Assembly (NCBI RefSeq): GCF_042648445.1
Contig: NZ_JBHRYB010000005.1
Coordinates: 868,001 to 932,000, forward strand
DNA: 64,000 nt
From: Bacterioplanoides pacificum
GTDB lineage: Bacteria; Pseudomonadota; Gammaproteobacteria; Pseudomonadales; Oceanobacteraceae
Direction: 5' to 3'
The notes below the pieces were generated by a model, which worked only from the letters and a program-made list of their open reading frames with translations, was not told the origin of the DNA and ran no database searches. Made by a program: the position numbers and the translations under genes. Positions 1-9,169 of this stretch are shown here, piece after piece (position 1 is the stretch's first letter; each line of letters starts with the position of its first letter).

Positions 1-404
1 TCGTCTTCCAGCGGCGTGCACACCGAGCTCATCCCTGCCTGCGGATAATTGATCAGGCTGGCGGCGGTCATTTCGATCAGCTGCTGCGGAATTAAGGGTT
101 CATCACCCTGCAGATTAACGATCACCACATCGTCATCCCAGCCTTTGATGGCAGCAACTTCGGCAATGCGCTCAGTACCGTTTTCATGCTCTGGCGAGGT
201 CATCACCACTTCAGCACCAAAGGATTCCGCCTCACGACGAATGCGATCGTTATCGGTGGCAATAACAATATCTTTCACACCGGTTTCAACCGCACGCTCA
301 TAGACGTGCTGAATCATGGTTTTTCCGGCCAGCTCAATCAACGGTTTACCCGGCAGGCGTGACGAAGCATAACGCGCCGGAATAACAATTTTATAATCGG
401 ACAT
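1..404 (-). CDS. kdsB: 3-deoxy-manno-octulosonate cytidylyltransferase (partial, N-terminal part)
   Basis: This enzyme activates Kdo with CTP to CMP-Kdo in the cytoplasm, the step before Kdo is added to lipid A. The window holds the first 134 residues; the gene runs off the left edge. Visible are the N-terminal nucleotide-binding signature PARYASSRLPGKPL (about residues 9-22), the IATDND segment (about 48-53) and NLQGDEPLIP (about 97-106), all typical of KdsB. The ATG lies 2 nt after the stop of the upstream epimerase gene, so the two are almost certainly co-transcribed with the KdsC-type phosphatase gene further upstream. The family call is firm; completeness of the C-terminus cannot be judged. 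Confidence 0.95.
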   Translation of the reverse strand, partial: MSDYKIVIPARYASSRLPGKPLIELAGKTMIQHVYERAVETGVKDIVIATDNDRIRREAESFGAEVVMTSPEHENGTERIAEVAAIKGWDDDVVIVNLQGDEPLIPQQLIEMTAASLINYPQAGMSSVCTPLED

Positions 405-406
405 GC

Positions 407-1417
407 TTAATCCTTGTAGTAATCGCGATACCAGACAGCAAATTTTTCGATACCGTCTTTTAACGGTGTGTTCGGGGCAAAATCCACATCTTCGATCAGA
501 TCATCGACGTTGGCATAAGTGCGAACCACATCACCGGCCTGCATATCCATGTAATTTTTATTGGCCTCAACACCCAATACATCTTCAATGGTCTGGATAA
601 AGTCACCCAGCTGAACGGTATTGTGGTTACCAATATTATAAATTTTATACGGTGCCGAGCTGCGGCTGGTATCACCGGATTCCGGTGTCCAGTCAGCACC
701 GGCGCCGGTTGGAATTTTCTGGGTAATACGGGTCACACCTTCAACAATATCGTCGATATAGGTGAAATCGCGCTGCATTTTACCGTGGTTATAAACGTCG
801 ATGGTGTCGCCCGCGAGGATTTTTTTGGTGAATCCAAAGTACGCCATATCCGGACGCCCCCAGGGGCCGTATACGGTAAAGAAACGCAGCCCGGTGGTTG
901 GCAGGCCATACAAATGGGAATACGTATGCGCCATTAATTCATTCGATTTTTTAGTCGCCGCGTACAGCGATACCGGGTGGTCGACACGATCGGAAGTCGA
1001 GTACGGAATGTCGGTATTTAAGCCATACACCGAACTGGACGATGCATACACCAGGTGCTCCACCTTATTGTGACGACAAGCCTCGAGAATATTAACAAAG
1101 CCCACCAGATTACTGTCGACGTAAGCATGTGGATTTTCGATCGAATAACGCACGCCGGCCTGAGCTGCCAGATGGACAACACGGTCGAAGTGGTGCTCGG
1201 CGAACAGCGCATTAACGGCGTCACGATCGGCCAGCTCAACTTTTCGGAATTCGAATTTATCCAGTTCAGCCAGCCATTGCAGCCGCCCTTCTTTCAGGGA
1301 AACATCGTAATAGTCATTCAGGTTGTCGATACCCACCACCTCGTGGCCCTGCTCGACAAATTGTTTACTGGTAAATGAACCGATAAAACCAGCGGCGCCG
1401 GTAACTAAAATTTTCAC
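407..1417 (-). CDS. NAD-dependent nucleotide-sugar epimerase (UDP-glucuronate 4-epimerase type)
   Basis: A 336-residue short-chain dehydrogenase/reductase of the extended epimerase class. It has the NAD-binding GAAGFIG motif (7-13), the catalytic Ser run SSSS (126-129) and the YxxxK pair Y152/K156, followed by the LRFFTVYGPWGRPDMA segment typical of UDP-glucuronate/UDP-galacturonate epimerases. The expected product is a UDP-sugar for LPS core or capsule. It sits between the KdsC-type phosphatase gene (14 nt upstream) and kdsB (2 nt downstream), which ties it to envelope polysaccharide synthesis. The substrate is inferred from family resemblance; other UDP-hexose or hexuronate substrates are possible. 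Confidence 0.85.
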   Translation of the reverse strand: MKILVTGAAGFIGSFTSKQFVEQGHEVVGIDNLNDYYDVSLKEGRLQWLAELDKFEFRKVELADRDAVNALFAEHHFDRVVHLAAQAGVRYSIENPHAYVDSNLVGFVNILEACRHNKVEHLVYASSSSVYGLNTDIPYSTSDRVDHPVSLYAATKKSNELMAHTYSHLYGLPTTGLRFFTVYGPWGRPDMAYFGFTKKILAGDTIDVYNHGKMQRDFTYIDDIVEGVTRITQKIPTGAGADWTPESGDTSRSSAPYKIYNIGNHNTVQLGDFIQTIEDVLGVEANKNYMDMQAGDVVRTYANVDDLIEDVDFAPNTPLKDGIEKFAVWYRDYYKD

Positions 1418-1431
1418 CTTGGTATCCTGCT

Positions 1432-1998
1432 TCAGTTTTCGTTTTTCTGCTGTTCGAATTCGGGCAACATCGCCTTGATATACGCTTCATCCAGCGGCAT
1501 ACGGCTGCCCAGAATAATATCCGCCACTTCCCGGGCAACCCCCTTGCCGCCTTTGGCCTCGGTGATCAGATCCGCATGATCACGCACCAGCCAGAAGGCA
1601 TCTTTGGGTGCAACACTCAGCCCGACCCGCTTCATCACTTTCAGATCGATGACGTCGTCGCCGACATAACACACCTCTTCCGGATTAAACCAGAGTTCAT
1701 CCAGCAAGGCCGATAACTGGCTCCATTTATCTTTACAACCCGGGAAAAAATGACCAATGCCGAGGTCGGTGGCCCGTTTTTGCAAAGGGGCAGAGTCTTT
1801 GGCGGAAATAATGGCGGTAACCACGTCGTATTCGGCCAGCAATTTAATGCCAACACCGTCTTTGACGTTAAAGTGTTTCACTTCCTCACCGGAAGCGGAA
1901 TAGGTTAAAGTGCCATCGGTCAGCACGCCATCGACATCAAACACAACCAGTTTGATCGCTCGGGCTTTTTCTTTGACGACACTAGGAAGATGTACCAT
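1432..1998 (-). CDS. kdsC: HAD-family Kdo-8-phosphate phosphatase (KdsC type)
   Basis: A small HAD phosphatase (188 aa) expected to turn Kdo-8-phosphate into Kdo. The nucleophile motif DVDGVLTDG starts at residue 21 (D21, acid/base D23), and GDDVIDL (113-119) supplies the late Mg-binding acids. The second HAD motif, usually ISG(R/K)-like in KdsC, reads IISAKDS here, so one glycine is replaced. An ATG 24 nt further upstream is in frame, but AGGAG lies 6 nt before the chosen ATG, which fits a ribosome site better. It is the first gene of the kdsC-epimerase-kdsB run. Its context with kdsB supports the Kdo role; a related nonulosonate phosphatase role is the main alternative. Confidence 0.82.
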   Translation of the reverse strand: MVHLPSVVKEKARAIKLVVFDVDGVLTDGTLTYSASGEEVKHFNVKDGVGIKLLAEYDVVTAIISAKDSAPLQKRATDLGIGHFFPGCKDKWSQLSALLDELWFNPEEVCYVGDDVIDLKVMKRVGLSVAPKDAFWLVRDHADLITEAKGGKGVAREVADIILGSRMPLDEAYIKAMLPEFEQQKNEN

Positions 1999-2096
1999 GG
2001 AAGCTCCTGCAGCAAGGTTCACCGATAGTTTAATCCTGTTTGATACAGGAGTTAATCCGGAAGTTTTTGCTATTCAGTTCCTGATACGGAAAGAAG

Positions 2097-2172
2097 TGGC
2101 ATCCCCAAGGGGATTCGAACCCCTGTTACCGCCGTGAAAGGGCGGTGTCCTAGGCCTCTAGACGATGGGGAC
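2097..2172 (-). tRNA. tRNA-Glu (TTC)
   Basis: The reverse strand folds as a 76-nt tRNA that starts GTCCCCATCG, has anticodon loop CUUUCAC with UUC, a GGUUCGAAUC T-arm and an encoded CCA end. The sequence appears identical to the three tRNA-Glu copies at 15.9, 16.5 and 17.0 kb. Confidence 0.97.
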
Positions 2173-2194
2173 ACTAAGACTTGGTTAAGAGATT

Positions 2195-2270
2195 TGGTGG
2201 AGCCTAGCGGGATCGAACCGCTGACCTCAACACTGCCAGTGTTGCGCTCTCCCAGCTGAGCTAAGGCCCC
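2195..2270 (-). tRNA. tRNA-Ala (GGC)
   Basis: A 76-nt reverse-strand tRNA: acceptor GGGGCCU/AGGCUCC, D-arm AGCUCAGCUGGGAGAGC, anticodon loop CUGGCAG (GGC), T-loop GGUUCGAUCC, encoded CCA. It lies 22 nt upstream of tRNA-Glu and is probably co-transcribed with it. Confidence 0.97.
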
Positions 2271-2390
2271 GTCTCAAAACGTGTGCGCATCTTACGGGCG
2301 GACCCGCTATGTGTCAACACTCTTTTTTAACTTTTTTTAATTTTTTCACTCCTAAAACAACAACTTACGTTTTTTGTTCAGGATTTAAAC

Positions 2391-2419
2391 AAAAAAGCCC
2401 GGCAACCGGTGCCGGGCTT
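2391..2419 (-). terminator. intrinsic terminator of gltX
   Basis: GCCCGGC-AACCG-GTGCCGGGC forms a GC-rich hairpin. On the minus strand it is followed by a run of Ts, 31 nt past the gltX stop. Confidence 0.85.
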
Positions 2420-2449
2420 CTGTTCATGGCTCAGGTGAGCTTCAGATGG

Positions 2450-3958
2450 TTATTCGGCGCTCAGCTGAGCATCGATGGCCGCGGCAATGCCACGGTATTC
2501 TTTTTCCATCTTCTTCATCTTTTTCTTGCCCACGCCGCCGAGGATATCCAGCGCATGACGCACCCGCGCCCGGCTCATATCCGGACCCAGCAGCGCCATG
2601 CTGTCGAGTACCGAGATGGTCGCCGAGGTACCGGCGATGGCGATAAAGAACGGATAGAGAAAATCACGCACCTTTAACTCCAGCTGTTGTGCCAGAGCAA
2701 ACAGCCGCTGCTCAATCTCTGCTTTTTCCCAGTGACGAATGGCTTCCAGCTGCCACAAACCATATTGCAGCGTAGCCAGCATTTTATCGTCGTCGTAGGC
2801 CTTATGCTCAAACTGCTCTTTGTTCAGCTCAGTCAGGCCTGCCAGGAAATGCCCGGCCAGTGGCACCACATCGGAGAACACCTCAACCCGCGGCTGAATG
2901 TGCGGAATGATCGGCTTCACTTTATCGCCCTGCAGCCCCCAGGCCGCAAACTTTTCGGCGAACGCATCAACATCCAGGTCTCGCAACCACAAGCTGTTCA
3001 GCCAGCGCAGCTTCTCAACATCAAACACCGGACCACCCAGCGAAACACGCTGAATATCAAAATGTGAGAACATCTCGTCACGGCTGAACTGCTCACGCTC
3101 ATCCGGCATCGACCAGCCCATCCGGCCCAGATAGTTCAGCAACGCTTCCGGCATAAAGCCCATACGCTCGTAGAACATGATGGAGGTCGGGTTCTTACGC
3201 TTACTCAGTTTGGATTTGTCCGGGTTACGCAGCAGCGGCATATGACACAGCTTCGGCATCTGCCAACCAAAGTACTGGTACAACAGTTTGTGCTTAGGTG
3301 CGGAGCTGATCCACTCTTCACCACGAATCACATGGGTGATGTTCATCAGATGATCATCCACCACGTTCGCCAGATGATAAGTTGGCATGCCATCGGATTT
3401 CAGCAGAATCTGGGCATCTACCTGCGACCAGTCGAGTTCAATCACCCCACGCAACATGTCTTCCACGTCGCAGACGCCCTCTTCCGGCACCATCATACGC
3501 ACCACATACGGCGCGCCCGCCGCTTCACGCTTGGCGACCTCGTCTTCCGCCAGCTTTAAGTCAGACGGCTTCAGCGCCATGCTATTGCCGGACTCCTGAC
3601 GCTGGGCACGCAGTTCATCCAGCTCTTCCGCTGTGCGGTAACACTTAAATGCATGGCCACTTTGCAGCAGCTGGTTGACGTGTTCGAGATAAATGTCTTT
3701 ACGTTCACTCTGACGGTACGGGCCATAATCGCCGCCACAATCCGGACCTTCATCCCAGTCCAGACCCAGCCAGCTCATGCTGTCCATAATGGCCTGCTCC
3801 GACTCCGGCGTACTGCGCGCCTGATCGGTGTCTTCAATACGCAGAATGAACTGACCACCGTGCTGACGGGCAAACGCCAGATTAAATAACGCAATATAAG
3901 CAGTACCGACGTGAGGGTCGCCGGTAGGAGAAGGTGCAACACGGGTGCGAACCGTCAT
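2450..3958 (-). CDS. gltX: glutamyl-tRNA synthetase
   Basis: A class I aminoacyl-tRNA synthetase (502 aa, usual length) that charges tRNA-Glu. The HIGH-equivalent signature PSPTGDPHVGT lies at residues 9-19 and the KMSKS equivalent KLSKR at 250-254; LRIEDTDQ at 39-46 is also typical of GluRS. The C-terminal third is the helical anticodon-binding part. It is monocistronic, with its own terminator, and it lies just upstream of the tRNA-Ala/tRNA-Glu genes in the same orientation, so enzyme and cognate tRNA are neighbours. Confidence 0.97.
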   Translation of the reverse strand: MTVRTRVAPSPTGDPHVGTAYIALFNLAFARQHGGQFILRIEDTDQARSTPESEQAIMDSMSWLGLDWDEGPDCGGDYGPYRQSERKDIYLEHVNQLLQSGHAFKCYRTAEELDELRAQRQESGNSMALKPSDLKLAEDEVAKREAAGAPYVVRMMVPEEGVCDVEDMLRGVIELDWSQVDAQILLKSDGMPTYHLANVVDDHLMNITHVIRGEEWISSAPKHKLLYQYFGWQMPKLCHMPLLRNPDKSKLSKRKNPTSIMFYERMGFMPEALLNYLGRMGWSMPDEREQFSRDEMFSHFDIQRVSLGGPVFDVEKLRWLNSLWLRDLDVDAFAEKFAAWGLQGDKVKPIIPHIQPRVEVFSDVVPLAGHFLAGLTELNKEQFEHKAYDDDKMLATLQYGLWQLEAIRHWEKAEIEQRLFALAQQLELKVRDFLYPFFIAIAGTSATISVLDSMALLGPDMSRARVRHALDILGGVGKKKMKKMEKEYRGIAAAIDAQLSAE

Positions 3959-4065
3959 AATGAAGATCTCTGTTTGTCTGGTTAAATCAGCGGCGGATTA
4001 TAAAGAAATCGGCGCCAGCGCGCACCCGTGATACGCAGAACAGAAGTTTAGGGAAAGACAACAGC

Positions 4066-4989
4066 CTACTGCTGTTGGTTCGCCACACCAAACGGCACGT
4101 GCACCATGGCCAGGTCGCTGGCCCTCAGGTGATCCAGCTGGTCATCAAAGAAGATATGCGGTTTCAGTACATTCAGGATACGGCGTTTATCCATACCACC
4201 CAGAAAAAAGGTTTCATTCGCTTCCACCCCCCAGCTTTTTAACGTGGTAATCACCCGCTCGTGTGCCGGCGCATTACGCGCGGTGATAATCGCCGTACGC
4301 AGCAACCGCAGATAATCCGGATCATCTGCGCGCAGATTGTCTTCCAGTTCCTGCAACGTCGATAACTTACGAAACAGATCCGCCAGCAAGCCCGGGTTAT
4401 GCTCCTGCTCAGCGTGTTGAGCTTCGTATTGATGAAAGCTCTCCAGCCCCTGCTGCTTAAACACGCTTTCCGCCTCGTCATCGGCCAGCACACCATCAAA
4501 GTCAAACGCGATGCGCAGCTCCTGATCATCCTGCTGATCCGTTACCGCACCGGGCAACAACAACCCCGCCGGCGAACCGGCCGCCACTGCCGCGTGCACA
4601 TCATCTTGATTAGCTGACAGAAACAACGACGCATTAAACGCCGGAATATACGGGAATGGCGAAGCACCGCCGGTAAACGCCGCCCGGCTGATATCCAGCC
4701 CATACTGCGCAATCGAACGAAACACCCGTCGCCCGGTAGCCGTGGAGTTGCGCGATAACAGCACCACCTCAACCGGACTTTCTTGTGGGAAGTGCTGATT
4801 AAAAGCCAGAAAGCGGCGGATAAACGGAAACGCCACACCGGTAGCCAGCACCGTATCCAGATGCTCTTCCTGAAACTGCTCATACGCCGCCGGGCCCTGC
4901 TCGCGGAATACTTTGTCGCACTCCGACAAATCAAACAGCGCACTGGAAGACACAGCGATAACGAGTTTATCTTCGATGGGGAATGGCAT
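4066..4989 (-). CDS. cytosolic 5'-nucleotidase (PF06189-like)
   Basis: A 307-residue protein resembling the bacterial cN-I-like 5'-nucleotidases, which dephosphorylate nucleoside monophosphates. It begins with a KLVIAVSSSALFDL segment and carries a HAD-like motif FDFDGVLAD at 162-170, an aspartate-rich helical insert (about 171-225), and FFLGGMDK and FFDDQ near the C-terminus. The stop of the out-of-frame tail of the nuclease gene upstream lies 1 nt before its ATG, so it may be read through from the defence-like unit although its composition is core-like. Physiological substrate unknown. Confidence 0.8.
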   Translation of the reverse strand: MPFPIEDKLVIAVSSSALFDLSECDKVFREQGPAAYEQFQEEHLDTVLATGVAFPFIRRFLAFNQHFPQESPVEVVLLSRNSTATGRRVFRSIAQYGLDISRAAFTGGASPFPYIPAFNASLFLSANQDDVHAAVAAGSPAGLLLPGAVTDQQDDQELRIAFDFDGVLADDEAESVFKQQGLESFHQYEAQHAEQEHNPGLLADLFRKLSTLQELEDNLRADDPDYLRLLRTAIITARNAPAHERVITTLKSWGVEANETFFLGGMDKRRILNVLKPHIFFDDQLDHLRASDLAMVHVPFGVANQQQ

Positions 4990-4990
4990 A

Positions 4991-5155
4991 TCAGATATTT
5001 ACTTTCACCACGTAAACTTCTATTTCGAGTATGTCAGCAAGATTTTGAAGTTCTTCTGGCAAATTGCGCTCCACAACGAGAACACCGTAAGCAGTCGGAG
5101 GAAGCCCCTTAGCTCGCTGCTCCGCTCTCAGAAGAGCACGATATTTTACTGCCTG
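4991..5155 (-). other. out-of-frame C-terminal continuation of the nuclease gene
   Basis: In the -1 frame relative to the upstream gene this stretch is open from CAG at 5155 to a TGA at 4991-4993 and encodes 54 residues, including AVKYRALLRAEQ and TAYGVLVVERNLPEEL. These look like the helix and beta-strand that follow the ExK strand in nuclease folds. There is no start codon or ribosome site of its own. Restoring one base near 5155-5158 would give a protein of about 299 residues ending 1 nt before the 5'-nucleotidase gene. Confidence 0.75.
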
Positions 5156-5889
5156 AAAATACCCCGGTTTAAGTCTTGATCATTTAATATACAGGATTTT
5201 ACTTCGATACCCCAAAGTTGGTTATCAACTCCTAATATAACATCAGCCCTATCAGCGCTAGCAAACAAATATTCTTGCTGATTAGTGTTAACATCTTCAA
5301 GGTCGAAACCTAAAGATTCAGGATGTTCGGATATATATTTTTTCAGGGCTTTATGTTCATCACTCTCTCCCTCTGAACTCCAGCCACCTTTCCCAGGAAG
5401 AGAAACTTCAAGTTCATCATCTTCGAAAAAACCAGGGTCTATTTCTTCGCATTCCAAACCGCTGGCTTCGAGTACATCATCCCAGTACGCATAAGAAAAA
5501 ATAGCCTCGTGGATTTCTTCGATTAGCTCTTCTTCCGCTTCTTCCCAATCTTTATCAGCTAATTCACTTGTATTTCTACGATATCTTTCCAGGTACCAAT
5601 GGGCGCCACCACCAGGCAAACCACTTTTAGCATTAACAACCAAGGCATTTAATGGAGGTACAGTATCTTCCCATTCGTCTTCCAGCTCTATCATTGCCGA
5701 GCCCACTGCACCAGCAGGCCAGCCATACTTCGGCTGAAGCACACTGTGTCCTAATTCATTATCTACAATCCAACGATTTAATTGATCGTAAGTAATTGTC
5801 CTTCCATTCTTAGCACACCATATTAAAACAGGAAAGATCAGTCTTGCTGTTTTATCTGTCCAGCGTTTACCTTTTAGAGCTTCTAACAT
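5146..5889 (-). CDS. PD-(D/E)xK nuclease-fold protein, C-terminally frameshifted
   Basis: As read, this encodes 247 residues. The N-terminal part (about 5-95) has a YDQLN...YGWPAG...PPLNALVV...SGLPGGG pattern that I know only loosely, as a DNA-binding-like module found with nucleases. A very acidic linker (115-165) follows. The C-terminus contains D216 and E229-V-K231, the D...ExK core of a PD-(D/E)xK nuclease. The frame then ends at a TAA, but the -1 frame from 5155 stays open for 54 more codons that read as a natural continuation. A GTG precedes the chosen ATG; AAGGA lies 7 nt upstream of the ATG. It is the third gene of the CARF-helicase unit and is AT-rich like its partners. Either a recent one-base deletion or a sequencing indel. 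Confidence 0.7.
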   Translation of the reverse strand: MLEALKGKRWTDKTARLIFPVLIWCAKNGRTITYDQLNRWIVDNELGHSVLQPKYGWPAGAVGSAMIELEDEWEDTVPPLNALVVNAKSGLPGGGAHWYLERYRRNTSELADKDWEEAEEELIEEIHEAIFSYAYWDDVLEASGLECEEIDPGFFEDDELEVSLPGKGGWSSEGESDEHKALKKYISEHPESLGFDLEDVNTNQQEYLFASADRADVILGVDNQLWGIEVKSCILNDQDLNRGIFRQ

Positions 5890-5989
5890 CACACGTCCTT
5901 ATAAGCATTATCGGTTTAAACGACACTAACCTTGATTAGTCTTAAGCATGCTTAGTCAAATCTAAATTGACACCACATTCACCACCCCG

Positions 5990-8900
5990 TTAAGGGGATA
6001 CAAATATTTTTAAATCAACATCATTATTACGAGCTGTAGACAACCAACTCTGAATTAATTGGTAAGCTTGCAATGACTCACTTCGAGCATTATGACCTTG
6101 TGCTAATTGATTAGAAAAATTGCCGACGGAGAAACTATTTGCAGAGACAATCCACACTTCTTTTTTCACCGCTAGCGATTGTCTTCTTTGTGCGATTTCT
6201 TGCCAAACCTCGTCTAAAGCTTGCTCCCTTTCAGCTTGGTTATCTGCACTAAATAACTCTCCTCGGAATAACCGAATTCTTTCATGCATCAATTGAGGGT
6301 GATCGGGCCTTGGCCAAGGCGAGCATAACTCAGTCCAATTTCCAGCTCTAAGATTCTGGTTTCTACTTATCAGCATTTCGATATTTTTAATGGCCTGAGA
6401 ACCGACCTCTGCAATACCACCAGCAGATGACATTGGCCTCGTACTTGATGCTCCACACTTCACATGAACGTAGACCAATTTAGAAGGCGAGGATAAAATA
6501 AAATCTGCTGGCTCTGTCCCCATATCGGTATTCAATATCAGATCAGCTTCTGGAAGATACTGATTGAATGGACCCAAATCTTCACGTGAAGGATTAGGCA
6601 TATGATTTGCCCTTAATTTATCAAGTAAATAAAAAATGGAGTTTGGGCTAAAACCTTGATTTACCACCTGATACTCTCGATTTTGATATCCCTTCTCATC
6701 AAGACCTGAACCTAATAATGACTCCAGGCCTATCACCACATTTGCTAATTGAGAGTTCGAAAAATCAAGACCACCCTCAACCGGCAATGAGAGCTGATAG
6801 AATTTTCCTTGCGAAAACCCGACACCATCAGAGAGCAACGCCTTATGCAACTTAGAGAAAAGAAAGTCTGAAAATTTTTGATCGACAGTGTATCTATATT
6901 GATCAAAGCTATAGTTCCCCCCTTCTGCATCAATAGCTAAGTATGGCTCTTCATTTTCAATCATTACACTTAGCTTCGAACACTCTTCACCAGATATCAA
7001 TTTGAACTCACCGTCAGTATCAACAGCACAGAACAAAAAATCATTGTCAATTTCATATCCGGAACCATTTATTTGAATTATTAAGGGTGCGGAATACTCA
7101 CTGAAATCAAATATCAAACTTTTAACTACAAGGCTTTCATCACCTGCAATTGGCTTAGAAAAAGATTGAACAAGTTGACTATCTACCCTAGTCTCCCGGC
7201 TAACTATTAACGTTACAGAATCTAGCCACACATCTAACTCAGGCAAAGTAAAAGAGCAATTTTTCTGATCCGATATTCGTCCTGAATCGACACCAATATA
7301 GTAACTCCCTGACTTTTCATTTCGTTGATCGTAAAGATCGAACTTCATTGTCGATAGTCGATACGCTGCATTACCTTGCATATCAGCTATATTATCAAGA
7401 TCCCTGGCCTTAACAGCAAAGCTTTCTGGCCGTTTGCGGGCTGAGCTTACTGATCGACTACTTGCTTCTTTAGTTAAAGCTGAATGCCCACTGGCCATCA
7501 TACTGACTAACTGATCTTGAGGAATAGCTCCTCCTAACCTCAGTATCTTATCTCCCGAATATTGGCGGCCTCGGCTATCATAAATGGCGACCATGCCTGC
7601 TGACACTTCTTTGAACAGAGTAATTTCTAATGATGGCTCAAAGAAAAATTGGTCTATCAGATACTCCGATTTCCTGAATGCTATGGATACTATAACCTCA
7701 ATACCCAAGCTGGTAGAGAACCTCTTGGGAAGCTCACCAGCGCTAGCACACCTCCAATATAGCTTCTCAGCCATAAGCTCTGGTCTAAAGCTCTCTAATT
7801 TATTTAGGAAACATACAGATGCAGTTGGGATATTGAGAGAGACTAATGGATCAAAATCATTAAGATTAAATTTCTCCAAAAATCGATTACCATAATAACT
7901 CGAATCAGGAAACGAATTCATATAACCATTTATCAGAGCACTGGTATCAAGAGAGCCAATAAACTTCTTCAACGAATCTTGATTTCCCAGCGTTCGATCA
8001 AATCGCCGGTAATTAGCCCACATCTGCGCATTATCATCTCGATCAAACTCAAGAACCACTGCACTGACGTCCTTGTATAAACGAACAACACGACCAATCG
8101 TTTGCACAAGCTCTCGCCCACTATTAACTACGTAGGTTAAAACCAGCAGTTTCGCCTGAGGAATATCTACTCCTTCATCCAGCTTTCGCTGGTGAACAAT
8201 CACCTCATAGTCCGAGTCCTTCAATCTTTTTGGCACAGAAGACTTTACATTTTCTCGCTCATCACCAGCATATTGTTCATGGATCGCCAGCAAATTGAAA
8301 TTAGCGTTCAAAATGGAATAATAATTTTCCACATCACTAAATTTATTACATTTAACGATACATTTAGCGTCGGCATTATCATCAAGAAAGCGCCGTATAT
8401 TCGATACGAGCTTATTTCCTTCTATCACTTGAAAATCTGGCTCTTTGAGAATTCCATTTATTAATGCGTTCTCAAAGGTATAAATATAGCTTGACTGAGC
8501 ATCAATATCGAACTGAAATAAATCATTACGATATGGCGTTGCTGTTATAACTATCTTATGAGCTTGTATATTTCGTACAAGATTACGCCAAACTGGAGAG
8601 GGTTCTGCATGCCCTTCATCTACAATCACTAAGTCTATATTTCGTTTTAGTTGTTCCAACTGAGATGAGTCAAATGTTTGAAGCTTTTGGAAAGTTGTAA
8701 CGTATATCCCATGCCTAGAAGTATCATCAACCTTGTCATAGACTGGCTTCAGTGAAATATCTTCCCCCTCAGCTCGATCACGAAAAAATCCTCCTGATAC
8801 TTCAGTATAAAGTTGATCGCATACAGCCCGACGATGGCATAAAATAAGAACACTTTGCTGAGTTGCCTTCTGACTAACAACAGCTATGACACCAGATTTC

Positions 8901-9052
8901 CCTGCGCCGGTAGGCAAACTTATCAGGCACGATTTAACTTCTTCTTCCAATGGGGTCGACACATAGTTTAATGCTGTCTGAACACTACCCTGCTGACACT
9001 CTCTCAAGCTACTCCAAAGCACATCATTTATCGTAAATCGTCCGACTCTCAT
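5990..9052 (-). CDS. SF2 DEAD/DEAH-type helicase with C-terminal nuclease-like domain
   Basis: A 1020-residue protein. The N-terminal third is a superfamily 2 helicase: Walker A LPTGAGKS (46-53), Walker B DEGH (145-148), motif III TATP (170-173) and motif VI QTIGRVVR (317-324). About residues 400-830 match no domain I recognise. Near the C-terminus, PADF (848-851) and HVKCG (863-867) followed by a GSQAIKNIEM helix resemble a PD-(D/E)xK nuclease with His in place of the usual Glu. An in-frame ATG exists 9 nt upstream, but AAGGA sits 9 nt before the chosen ATG. It lies between the CARF-like gene (about 117 nt upstream) and the nuclease gene (100 nt downstream). The composition is AT-rich and unlike the core genes. 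Likely anti-phage or anti-plasmid function; not assigned to a named system. Confidence 0.82.
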   Translation of the reverse strand: MRVGRFTINDVLWSSLRECQQGSVQTALNYVSTPLEEEVKSCLISLPTGAGKSGVIAVVSQKATQQSVLILCHRRAVCDQLYTEVSGGFFRDRAEGEDISLKPVYDKVDDTSRHGIYVTTFQKLQTFDSSQLEQLKRNIDLVIVDEGHAEPSPVWRNLVRNIQAHKIVITATPYRNDLFQFDIDAQSSYIYTFENALINGILKEPDFQVIEGNKLVSNIRRFLDDNADAKCIVKCNKFSDVENYYSILNANFNLLAIHEQYAGDERENVKSSVPKRLKDSDYEVIVHQRKLDEGVDIPQAKLLVLTYVVNSGRELVQTIGRVVRLYKDVSAVVLEFDRDDNAQMWANYRRFDRTLGNQDSLKKFIGSLDTSALINGYMNSFPDSSYYGNRFLEKFNLNDFDPLVSLNIPTASVCFLNKLESFRPELMAEKLYWRCASAGELPKRFSTSLGIEVIVSIAFRKSEYLIDQFFFEPSLEITLFKEVSAGMVAIYDSRGRQYSGDKILRLGGAIPQDQLVSMMASGHSALTKEASSRSVSSARKRPESFAVKARDLDNIADMQGNAAYRLSTMKFDLYDQRNEKSGSYYIGVDSGRISDQKNCSFTLPELDVWLDSVTLIVSRETRVDSQLVQSFSKPIAGDESLVVKSLIFDFSEYSAPLIIQINGSGYEIDNDFLFCAVDTDGEFKLISGEECSKLSVMIENEEPYLAIDAEGGNYSFDQYRYTVDQKFSDFLFSKLHKALLSDGVGFSQGKFYQLSLPVEGGLDFSNSQLANVVIGLESLLGSGLDEKGYQNREYQVVNQGFSPNSIFYLLDKLRANHMPNPSREDLGPFNQYLPEADLILNTDMGTEPADFILSSPSKLVYVHVKCGASSTRPMSSAGGIAEVGSQAIKNIEMLISRNQNLRAGNWTELCSPWPRPDHPQLMHERIRLFRGELFSADNQAEREQALDEVWQEIAQRRQSLAVKKEVWIVSANSFSVGNFSNQLAQGHNARSESLQAYQLIQSWLSTARNNDVDLKIFVSP

Positions 9053-9169
9053 CGATAACATTCCTTATTCATGGATCTGGCAGCTGGACTGCCCTTCCCT
9101 TGTCGTATCAGTTTGCGCCGTAGCTCTTTTTAAAAGTAATGGGTTACGGCGGTGGGTTGTGCTCACGGG

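Noticed and set aside
5146..5160. Programmed -1 frameshifting in the nuclease gene
   Set aside because: The junction TATTTTCAGG lacks an X-XXY-YYZ heptamer and I see no downstream pseudoknot; a simple indel is more likely.
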